Positions 8,731-17,000 of a stretch of 64,000 bases of DNA are shown piece after piece (position 1 is the first letter of the stretch; the number at the start of each line of letters is the position of its first letter). Source of the stretch: UBA1756 sp045130235 (lineage in GTDB: Bacteria; Bacteroidota; Bacteroidia; Bacteroidales; WCHB1-69); NCBI GenBank assembly GCA_045130235.1, contig JBGUPJ010000008.1:1-64000 (forward strand). The letters are read 5' to 3'. The notes below the pieces were generated by a model. That model did not search any database and had not been told where the DNA came from. It saw only the letters and a program-made list of their open reading frames with translations. The position numbers and the translations under genes were made by a program.

Positions 8731-9734
8731 GCAAAACCTTTATCATAGCCGAACTTTCTGCCAATCATAACGGCAGTAAAAAAGTTGCTCTTGACAGCAT
8801 TCGGTCAGCCAAAGCAGCCGGTGCGGATGCCATTAAGATACAGACCTACACAGCGGACACTTTGACGCTGAATTGCGACAAGCCCGATTTTCGTCTGGGT
8901 AAAGGACTTTGGGAAGGGGAAACATTTTATACACTTTACCAAAAAGCTTACACCCCTTGGGAATGGCACGAGGAAATATTCCGTGTAGCCAAAGATGAAG
9001 GTCTTATTTGTTTCTCCACACCCTTTGACAAGACAGCAGTGGATTTGCTGGAAGGTTTGGATAATCCTATTTACAAGATTGCCTCGTTTGAGATTACAGA
9101 CATTCCTTTGATTCAATATATTGCCTCCAAACACAAGCCGGTGATTCTCAGTACAGGCATTGCGATGGAAGAGGATATACAATTGGCGTTGGATACCTTG
9201 CGGGCAGGTGGTTGTACGGATATTACCCTGCTGAAATGCACTTCGGCATACCCAGCCCCCATTGAGGATGCCAATCTGCTGACCATTCCCGATATGAAGC
9301 AGCGTTTTGGGTGCAAAGTGGGGTTGAGCGATCATACTGAAGGCTACACTGTTCCTATGGCCGCGGTGGCTTTGGGCGCTGAAGTGGTTGAGAAACACTT
9401 TATCATCGACCGCTCCATTGGTGGCCCCGACAGTGCTTTTTCCATGGAGGCGGATGAATTCAAACTCATGGTGGAGAATATCCGAAAAGTGGAAGCGGCT
9501 TTAGGTAGTGTGAGTTATCCCACCGACCCGTCAAAGATTAAGGGCCGCGAGTTCTGCCGTTCGTTGTATGTGGCAAAGGACATCAAAGCGGGGGAGGTGA
9601 TCACAGAGAAAAATGTTAGGAGCGTAAGACCCGGATATGGGTTGCATCCGCAATATCTATCTGACCTTATCGGGCGTAAAGTAAAGTGCGATTTGAAGGT
9701 AGGGGATAGGATGAGTTGGAAAGTTGTGGAGTAA
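8727..9734 (+). CDS. pseI: Pseudaminic acid synthase, PseI
   Basis: 335 residues. The N-terminal NeuB-type TIM barrel (AELSANHNGS, KIQTYTADT, FSTPFD, VEKHFIIDRSIGGPDSAFS) condenses the 6-deoxy sugar with phosphoenolpyruvate, and the last ~60 residues are the SAF (antifreeze-like) domain that caps the active site. Retention of the AELSANH and KIQTYT motifs fits PseI rather than sialic acid synthase. The ATG overlaps the preceding stop by four bases. The final codons overlap, in another frame, a remnant of a nucleotidyltransferase gene. Confidence 0.93.
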   Translation: MSKTFIIAELSANHNGSKKVALDSIRSAKAAGADAIKIQTYTADTLTLNCDKPDFRLGKGLWEGETFYTLYQKAYTPWEWHEEIFRVAKDEGLICFSTPFDKTAVDLLEGLDNPIYKIASFEITDIPLIQYIASKHKPVILSTGIAMEEDIQLALDTLRAGGCTDITLLKCTSAYPAPIEDANLLTIPDMKQRFGCKVGLSDHTEGYTVPMAAVALGAEVVEKHFIIDRSIGGPDSAFSMEADEFKLMVENIRKVEAALGSVSYPTDPSKIKGREFCRSLYVAKDIKAGEVITEKNVRSVRPGYGLHPQYLSDLIGRKVKCDLKVGDRMSWKVVE

Positions 9735-9817
9735 AAGTCCCTATCCACGGCTACTGGATCGACATCGGCAACAAAGACGAATATGCCAAAGCGCAGGATA
9801 TCGTGAAGCATTTATAA
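9728..9817 (+). pseudogene. C-terminal remnant of a sugar-nucleotidyltransferase gene
   Basis: A 29-codon stretch with stop reads GVKVPIHGYWIDIGNKDEY followed by AKAQDIVKHL. GYWxDIGxxxDYxxA is the characteristic C-terminus of hexose-phosphate nucleotidyltransferases of the NTP_transferase family, and here it has no gene in front of it: it starts inside the end of pseI in a different frame. The rest of the gene has evidently been deleted. It marks the left edge of the A+T-rich defence island, which makes it a likely recombination scar. Such nucleotidyltransferases often occur in pse/leg loci. Confidence 0.75.
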
Positions 9818-9945
9818 CAGTTTTCTTTTGTGAAAATAGCTATCGATTTTGGGAAATCCTTTTGAAGGTTTGTGATGATGTGAAGAGTCATTATATTGTT
9901 TCTTAATGGCACTAAATTATCGAATCACGATAAATGTTTTTTTTG

Positions 9946-9953
9946 TATCTTTG
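9946..9953 (+). promoter_or_regulatory. -7 box for the Septu-like operon
   Basis: TATCTTTG followed by CAAAA, 23 bp before the ATG at 9977. This placement rules out the upstream ATG-equivalent at 9896 as translation start, because it would precede the promoter. Confidence 0.7.
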
Positions 9954-9976
9954 CAAAAAGAAATTTTATAGTAATA

Positions 9977-11224
9977 ATGAAAATAAAACATCTAAAAATT
10001 GAAAATTTCAGGGCGATTGATTATTTGGATATTGATACTTCTGAACATATCAATGCTTTTATAGGTGATAATGGGGCTGGTAAATCTACGGTGCTTGACG
10101 CTATTGTGATTTTGTATTCGTGGCTGAATGCAAAGTTTTCATCTCGTCTTGGGAGAGGGAGAATTATTCGCAGAGAAGACATCCGAACGGAATCAAAGTA
10201 TTGCTTTCTTCGTATTGACGTAGAAGATAGGGGTAAAATGTTCAGTTGGTCTCTGCTGAAAGGTGATGTTCCAGGCAAAGATATAGAGAAACGCACAGAT
10301 CTTCGAGAGTTGGATTCATTGGTTCAGCACATTCGCGAGTATCAAGAAGATGATCAATCTGTGTTTTGTGTATATGGTGTTAACCGAAATATATCTACAG
10401 TTACGATTAATAAGCGTTTATATGGCAAAAAAGAGGAATCTTCTATACGAAATTCTTTTGCGAATACTAGCTGGAAGCCATTCTTCAACTGGTATTATGA
10501 ACGTGAAAATGAGGAGAACCGAATGAGGGCCCGATTCAATAAGCAGTACCATGATGAGTCTCTTGATACAGTCAGACATTGCCTTGAGGAAGTGTTTCCT
10601 GAATACAGAAATCTTCGTATTGAAGACCGCCCCACACGCTTTGTGATAGAAAAAAAAGGTAATGAAATAAACTTCGAGCGTCTTTCGGATGGTGAGAAAT
10701 GCTACATCACACTTGTTCTTGATATTGCTCGACGACTCTCTATGCAGAACGATGGACAGAGTCCTGCTTTGGATGGCGAACAGATCATTTTGATAGATGA
10801 ACTGGATTTGCATCTGCATCCTTCTTGGCAGCTTCAGGTGGCAAGCAATTTGGAACAAAAATTTCCAAATTGCCAATTTTTTGTCACCTCACATTCCCCT
10901 CTGGTACTATCAAGTTTGGGAGAACAGGATAACTTGGTGGTGTTACGCGATGGAGGCGAGGTGGAATTATCTGACATCCCGTATGGAGACAATGGGGATT
11001 ACATTTTGAAGCGTTTCTTTGGATTGAGGTCTGTGCGATTGCCGCAAGTTCAGGCCGAGATTGATAGTATCTCTGATGAATTGAGCAAGCTGAAACCCGA
11101 TGTCAATGAAATAGAACGCAAGCTTGATGAACTGAAAATGAAAGGCGTCCAATTTGAGGAATCGATTAAGATGCGCCTCCAGTTGGCACAGAAAAAGAAA
11201 GAGATTCATGAGAAAGATAAATAA
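9977..11224 (+). CDS. ptuA: Septu-like AAA/ABC-type ATPase (PtuA-like)
   Basis: 415 residues from the ATG that follows the promoter. It has the SMC/ABC-like ATPase layout: MKIKHLKIENFRAI strand, Walker A GDNGAGKST, signature-like FERLSDGEKCYI, Walker B IILIDELDLHLHPSW and a switch histidine in TSHSPLVLSS, then a C-terminal coiled-coil tail (about 350-415). Such AAA_21 ATPases paired with a TIGR02646-type HNH protein form the Septu anti-phage system and the effectors of retron Ec78. The downstream gene overlaps by 17 bases and is such a nuclease. No reverse transcriptase is nearby. Family assignment rests on the architecture and the partner gene. Confidence 0.7.
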   Translation: MKIKHLKIENFRAIDYLDIDTSEHINAFIGDNGAGKSTVLDAIVILYSWLNAKFSSRLGRGRIIRREDIRTESKYCFLRIDVEDRGKMFSWSLLKGDVPGKDIEKRTDLRELDSLVQHIREYQEDDQSVFCVYGVNRNISTVTINKRLYGKKEESSIRNSFANTSWKPFFNWYYERENEENRMRARFNKQYHDESLDTVRHCLEEVFPEYRNLRIEDRPTRFVIEKKGNEINFERLSDGEKCYITLVLDIARRLSMQNDGQSPALDGEQIILIDELDLHLHPSWQLQVASNLEQKFPNCQFFVTSHSPLVLSSLGEQDNLVVLRDGGEVELSDIPYGDNGDYILKRFFGLRSVRLPQVQAEIDSISDELSKLKPDVNEIERKLDELKMKGVQFEESIKMRLQLAQKKKEIHEKDK

Positions 11225-11825
11225 AGGAGAACCTATTTCCTCATTCACGGAGTTTGTGAATCACCATCATCCGACTCGGTGGGAAGATGCTAAAGGTGTG
11301 AGCCGTGCATGGCGTGAATACATATTGGAGAAGGAGCAGAACCAATTAAGTGGATATACAGAAGAGCCTCTTCATATTGACAAATCGCACATAGACCACT
11401 TCCGTAAGCAATCAATATTCAACACCATCGCTTTCATCTTTGACTGGAATAATCTCATCGTAGACAGCATTGATGAGACATATGGTGCTAAATATAAGGA
11501 TAATGTTGTAAAGACCTCGAGAGAAAATGAGAGACTGATCAATCCTGCAACTGAAGACGCAAGTCGTTTCTTCAAATACCAGATTAATGGCAATATGGAT
11601 GTCGCTGATGGATTGTGCAAAGAAGATATTAGTCGTGCCGAATATACTATTAGTGCTTTTAACCTGAATGAAAGTAGTTTGGTTGAACGCAGACGAATCA
11701 TAATGAATACCATTATTGATTCATACAATGATTTGGACGATGAAGCCATACTTGAAGCTCTTAAAACTGAAGGATTTACAAGTGTGGTTGAACAGTTGTT
11801 AAAAGAACGTAAACAAAGGAAGTAA
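11208..11825 (+). CDS. ptuB: Septu-like HNH-family nuclease (PtuB-like)
   Basis: 205 residues from MRKINKGEP, the conserved TIGR02646-style start; longer upstream starts lie inside ptuA. The core is SHIDHFRKQ followed by FDWNNLIVDS, YGAKYKDN and ERLINPATED, matching the PtuB-type HNH layout (HIxHF, W-NL, N-LI-P-ED). The cysteines that usually flank the HNH core (C-x-YC near residue 45 and C-x-x-CN later) are absent: the corresponding place reads LSGYTEEP. It would act as the nuclease arm released or triggered by the ATPase on infection. Zinc-independent folding or altered activity is possible. Confidence 0.65.
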   Translation: MRKINKGEPISSFTEFVNHHHPTRWEDAKGVSRAWREYILEKEQNQLSGYTEEPLHIDKSHIDHFRKQSIFNTIAFIFDWNNLIVDSIDETYGAKYKDNVVKTSRENERLINPATEDASRFFKYQINGNMDVADGLCKEDISRAEYTISAFNLNESSLVERRRIIMNTIIDSYNDLDDEAILEALKTEGFTSVVEQLLKERKQRK

Positions 11826-11830
11826 ATCGT

Positions 11831-12499
11831 ATGATGACAAAAAAAAGAGAAATGGCCGAATGGATTTTGGATTTCTTCAGGAGAGCCAAAATTGATGCAG
11901 GGCACATTGTTATGATGCGTAATATTCAGAATAGGCTTCATGAACTTAATCCAAAGGAACGGGACTTGTTCGTTCCTGTTGCCAATGAATTGATAAAGAA
12001 TGGTTATTTTACATACGAGGAAGGAACCCCTCAGTGCTTGCGTCTGACGGAAAAGGGGAGTGGTTATATATACAATCCTTCTGCCGAGCTTGATTGCTGT
12101 TATGAGGAGAAGTATTCTTTGGCACAGGCTCAATACATTGAAAATTGGCATCAGAGTTTTGTAACATATACAAGTCAGTTGCGGAACGTGGTTATCGCAC
12201 TGATGGCGAGTCCGGTGGCTACAGAAGCTGATAAACATAGATTGGAATTGTGTCGGTTAATACTTGATGGGAAGGATGTCGCTTGGATTGAGAAATGTTT
12301 GGCAAATGCAATTATTAGCAAGGAATTGTTGGATAAGATTGAGAAATTGAATAAGGATTTGTTGGATGTTGCTTCGGAACAGCTTACTACGGATGCTATT
12401 GTGAAGGTTTTTTTGCGCCAGTTAGTCTATCTTAAGATTGAGCAGGATAAAAAAGCGGAAGAAATGCGGTTGGGTATGCTCAAAATACCAGTGAAGTAA
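11831..12499 (+). CDS. Third gene of the Septu-like operon, winged-helix-like hypothetical
   Basis: 222 residues (221 from the second ATG), starting 6 bp after ptuB. Residues about 5-75 (AEWILDFFRRAKI, LFVPVANELIKNGYFTYEEG, LRLTEKGSGYIY) look like a winged-helix domain with a beta-wing; the rest is helical, with LELCRLILDGKDVAWIEKCL and KIEKLNKDLLDVASEQL. I do not recognise a named family. The spacing and same strand suggest co-transcription with ptuA and ptuB, so it may be a regulator or a sensor/antitoxin-like partner. A chance neighbour cannot be excluded. Confidence 0.6.
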   Translation: MMTKKREMAEWILDFFRRAKIDAGHIVMMRNIQNRLHELNPKERDLFVPVANELIKNGYFTYEEGTPQCLRLTEKGSGYIYNPSAELDCCYEEKYSLAQAQYIENWHQSFVTYTSQLRNVVIALMASPVATEADKHRLELCRLILDGKDVAWIEKCLANAIISKELLDKIEKLNKDLLDVASEQLTTDAIVKVFLRQLVYLKIEQDKKAEEMRLGMLKIPVK

Positions 12500-12893
12500 A
12501 ATAAAAACACTTGTCCGGTTACGAAAAGAGTGAAAAATATTATAAGGGGAATCCGGATATATACAGTCGTTTAGGGGCAGACCAGGGACTTCTCATTGCG
12601 CGACAGAATGCTAAAAAGTTTTCTGCATTTGACCTTGCCAACTGTCAAACTTGTGGAATAACCGAAATGGACAAGTTGTTTGATTATTTTGATGGGTTGT
12701 GATTCTGTGATTATCGGGACTTGTGTTCAACATGCGTGTGTATAATGAGGAGTTTAAGGCGGGGTAAAAATCATAATCAATGAGTGCATGATTGATAGAA
12801 TTCTTCTCAGATTTACACAATTACACAAGGTGATGTTGGGGATATTATTTTTATAACAATATGGTATAAAGAATGAAAGTAATAAGTTGATTA
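12500..12893. other. Intergenic region between the two defence modules
   Basis: About 390 bp, A+T-rich. It contains one doubtful 63-codon frame (12511-12702) that would need a TTG start and no clear Bacteroidota promoter box before the MBL gene. ACACAATTACACAA near 12815 is a small direct repeat. Otherwise nothing is recognised. Confidence 0.5.
12511..12702 (+). pseudogene. Doubtful small frame or gene remnant
   Basis: 63 codons (LSGYEKSEKYYKGNPDIY...GITEMDKLFDYFDGL) with composition that looks coding, but only a TTG could start it and no promoter or ribosome-binding site is visible. I recognise no family. It may be the 3' part of a decayed gene in the defence island, or a real small protein. 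Confidence 0.25.
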
Positions 12894-14087
12894 ATGAATG
12901 CTTTTTTTAAAACATTTAAAGCAAAACAAGGCGATTGCGTATTCCTTGTCCTAAAGGATGAGGAACGCAGTTGCCATATTATGATTGATTGTGGGCATTA
13001 CACTGATGAAATAAAACAATTTGTTGAGCAGAATCTTCAAAAACGTATAGACCTTCTTATTGCCACTCATATTGACAATGATCATATTGATGGCTTAGTC
13101 GAAATGCTAGAAGAAACGCCAGATGTGACCATCAATAAAATAATATATAATTGTAATCAACTTTTGACAGGTCGGATTTCACATCCCAAAACGGATACAA
13201 TAAAAAAAACTATAGAAACACTTAAGGGCTATTTGCCGTCAAAAGAGTCGAAAGAAAAAGGGAAAGTTAAAGCCGATAAGGCGACAACTTTAGCTGAAAC
13301 AATAGCCAAAAAACAGTCATGGTGGCAAGTTTGGCAAAAAGACGAGTATGTTACAATAGATTCACCAAATATTCCACTTGGTGGGAACTTTGGTGAACTG
13401 GTTGTGCTATCACCTACAATGGGTCAGATCGAAAAACTAAACAAAGATTTCAAGGTAGAATATACGAGGCTTACAAAAACACTGATAGAACAAGGTGAAC
13501 ATTTTGACGGGCAGGAAACTCTTTTTGAACTTATGGTTCGCGTGATAGCAATGAAACGCGACAACTATCAAGTGAACCAATCTGTTAAAACAGGAGCCAA
13601 AACATTACCTTGGACAGAGGAACAATTAAAAAACGCATACGATTATTCCCCTAAAAATGTCTCAAAAGAAAATAAGGCATCGATGGCATTTATGTGGGAA
13701 GGAGGGGAGAGAAAAATCCTATTAATGGGTGATGCCGAACCAGATGTTGTCAGTGAGTGTATGGCAGAGTTATATGGAAAAAGGCTGCACTATGTGGATG
13801 CCATCAAAGTTTCACATCATGGTAGCAAACATAGTACTAGCATAGGCTTGATGAATGTTGTGGATAGTGACCACTATTTCTTTACAGGTGGTAATCTTAC
13901 AGACAAGCCTTCTCTAGAAGCGGTAATGAAAATAGTTAAACGTGGTGATGATACAGTGAGGACTTTGCATTTCAACAATAGAGATAACAACATTGTAAAA
14001 ACACTACGCTCAGAAAAGTGTGAAACCGTGCGCCAAATGTATCATTTTGAAATTGCTGATAAGAATGAGCTTGAGTTTGAATATTGA
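12894..14087 (+). CDS. MBL-fold metallohydrolase of a putative immune module
   Basis: 397 residues. The metallo-beta-lactamase metal motif HxxxDH is present as THIDNDHIDG (H59, D63, H64), followed by LLMGDAEPDVV and KVSHHGSKHSTS, the later metal-ligand segments of ComEC/Rec2-like MBL proteins. There is no signal peptide or membrane segment, so unlike ComEC it should be cytosolic. It ends 23 bp inside the next gene, which encodes a trypsin-STAND protein, so the two are probably translated together. MBL proteins next to STAND NTPases and trypsin-like proteases are known from type I AVAST-like systems. A nuclease or nucleotide-hydrolysing effector role is inferred. Confidence 0.75.
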   Translation: MNAFFKTFKAKQGDCVFLVLKDEERSCHIMIDCGHYTDEIKQFVEQNLQKRIDLLIATHIDNDHIDGLVEMLEETPDVTINKIIYNCNQLLTGRISHPKTDTIKKTIETLKGYLPSKESKEKGKVKADKATTLAETIAKKQSWWQVWQKDEYVTIDSPNIPLGGNFGELVVLSPTMGQIEKLNKDFKVEYTRLTKTLIEQGEHFDGQETLFELMVRVIAMKRDNYQVNQSVKTGAKTLPWTEEQLKNAYDYSPKNVSKENKASMAFMWEGGERKILLMGDAEPDVVSECMAELYGKRLHYVDAIKVSHHGSKHSTSIGLMNVVDSDHYFFTGGNLTDKPSLEAVMKIVKRGDDTVRTLHFNNRDNNIVKTLRSEKCETVRQMYHFEIADKNELEFEY

Positions 14088-17000
14088 TTTATATGGTGGC
14101 AAATCAGTATTGCCAGTCACATGCGGTAGTTGTCGTGGCACTGCTTTTTATATTGGAGAGCGGCGTTTTTTGACAGCTTGGCATGTGGTGTCGGAAGCTT
14201 TTTCATTACAGGAAGATATCTATTTGTCAATTGGAGACGATGTTTTGACTTGTCGTTTGATTCAACTTGGGCAAATGGATGTCGCGTTATTGGAATGTGA
14301 TATCGATTTACAGGATATCGAGCCGATAGGTTTGCTGAAATCAGATTTCAGACCAGGTGTTGATTTGGAAATAATTGGATATCCTCAGGAAATAGGAAAT
14401 GGCATTGATTATTTTGGTGTAAATGTTAGAAACCTTAAGGAATTAAAAGACAAAAGCAAAGGATTTGATGTTATGGTTATTCGAACTGACGCTTTTGGTT
14501 TACATTCTTATTCGGGCTTTTCTGGTTCTCCGGTGTTGAACAGAAAGGGTATTGCTGTTGGTGTGGTCACAGATCAAATGTATAATACTTTAGGCTATAC
14601 TTCATTTGAGGTAATTGCTGATGAATTATTGGCTAAACATGTAAAATATTCCAGCAATGCCGATCAATTTGATACACGAGATATAGGTATCGGTACGTGT
14701 ATGGATTTGGCCGACGAGGCATGCCGACGGATGAAGAGCAGATATACGGTAAAACATGTCGAAGATAAAGAACTGGAAACACGATTGGAGGTCTTTTGTG
14801 GGTATGATGCTAATAGATGGGAAGTAATGTTCCGTGATGGTTTGCAAGAATGGTATCAAAAAACAGGTGTTACATACAAAGCCGCTGTTGACAAACTCTC
14901 ATCTTTAAAAGCGTTTATGGGGGGTGGTGAATTGTCGTACGGATGTTTTAATGATATTGACTTCCTTTTGAATAGGCGTAGGTCAGAAAAAACCAATGAC
15001 TATTTTATTACTGGCAAATTTAAGAAAGAACTATCAGAACTATCCGATTTGATGGAAATGGCGCAAGAGGCAAAGAATTTGTCGGAGGAGCGTTTTATGT
15101 ATGTGCACGGCGATGCTGGTAGCGGTAAGACGCAACACATGTGCCATTTTGTTTATAGGATGAGCGGCTATATTAATGTGTATTTGCTCTTTGGTACAGA
15201 TTTTGAGTCGGATAAATCTGTTAAATATAGTATCTGTAAGACTCTTCATTGGGATGATGAAAATGCTTTGGAAAAGTTGAATGATGAAATGTTAAAGAGA
15301 AACAGATACGCCACGTTAATTGTGGATGCCCTAAATGAAGGTGCAGGGACATTTATGTGGTTGAATCTATTGCCCAGTTTGATAAATGAAATTAAACGAT
15401 ATGATCGTTTAAAGCTTGTAGTTACGGTAAGGACTATGGATCCGAACGATAGTCTTAACAAACAGTTTGAAAAGGGTTGGGTGTCTTTGAAGACCAATGG
15501 TTTCTCGGATATTCATAAGGCAATTGCTACATATTTTGATGATGCTGGTATTCATGAAACTGCCGATGATTATTTGTATGTGAAAGAGTTTCAGAGACCT
15601 CTTTTCCTGAAGATTTTTTGTCAAGTTTATCACCAACTTCCTCCTAAGTATCGTAAAGATTTGAATATCCTTTATCTGTATAGTCTATATTATAGAAAAA
15701 GGAATACGGACGTGTCAAAGCTTGCTGATGAAGATCCAGTTCAGATGGTAACTCCCAAAATAATGAGGCAAATCGGTGATATGTCGTTATTTTCGTATGG
15801 TTGTGGTGATGTGCCAAGGGAGGAGGCTATTGCAATTAGCAATAGAATGTGCCCCAATAGGCTTTGGTCAAACAATCTTTATCATGCCCTTCTGCAAGAG
15901 AACTTGATAATGGAATATTGGTTAAATAACAAACCGATGACAACCTTCGAGTATGACAGTATGGGTGACTATATGAGAGCACACTGCATATTAATGGCAA
16001 ATAATGGTGAGGATTATAGATGCTTGGGCACTCTGATGAGTTTTGTGAAAAGACTTGAAGATAGGGAGGTAGACCAGAATGAAAAAAAGCATATTAGAAA
16101 CACCGTAATGGCTTTTCTTTCTGTGTGGAATCCTAAAAATGATATTTGGAAAAATCAAATATTTACAAAAGGTGCTTTAACTCATGTCCTTTTGGATAGC
16201 CTGGGGTTGCGAAATATGAAGTCTGCCAATTCTACTTTGCCACAGGATATGGCGGCTGAAATAGTAATGAATAACGATAAGTATATAAATCCCGAATATT
16301 TGTTGGATAATTTTACTCTATATAAAGGTCATTTGGTGGAACCTGTTCATAAGAGGCTAATGGATATGGAAATGGTGCAGAGGGATGAGAATTGGACAAT
16401 CATGGTGAACCAGATGCAGGATAATTATTCATACTATTTTAAGATACGTCAGACGGAGGTGGGGGATAATGAGGAAGATGTAAGGGCTTTTTTAAGGCTA
16501 TTATGCTGGTTTCTGACAGCATCACATCCACAATTAAGATATTACGTTACTCGGTTGATTTCTGGGATGTTGTCTTCATATAGCCAATTGTGTAAGGAAC
16601 TAATTGAAGCGTTTTATAATTGCAATGACCCCTACGTTTTAAGGGGCGTTTATAGTGCCATATATGGGGTGCTACTGGTAGAAAGGGATAAAGATTTAAA
16701 CCATCAGGTGGCTCAAGTGGTATACGAGAAACTATATAACAATCAAGTACATGTGCCGGAAGAGATTGAGGTAAGGAATTGGACGTTAAAGATACTTGAA
16801 CTTAACCATCTTTATAATCCGAAAGATGCATATTGGACTGCAATCGTTCCTCCTTTTCGTAGGGAAGTTAATTTGATGGCCGTACCTGATGGTGAGGATG
16901 TTTACAATAAAGAATATTTTGGAAATGGAGGTGGCGCATTGAAGCTGCACCATTCATTGTTTGAATGGGATTTTAATCGTTATATTATTGGAACTAACTC

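Noticed and set aside
9818..9976. Retron msr-msd region upstream of ptuA
   Set aside because: PtuA/PtuB-type genes are effectors of retron Ec78, so I looked for an RT and a paired ncRNA; there is no RT gene and no long inverted-repeat structure here.
9896..9976. Longer N-terminus of the PtuA-like ATPase
   Set aside because: The extra 27 codons include the -7 promoter box and are unlike the family, which starts at MKIKHLKIENF.
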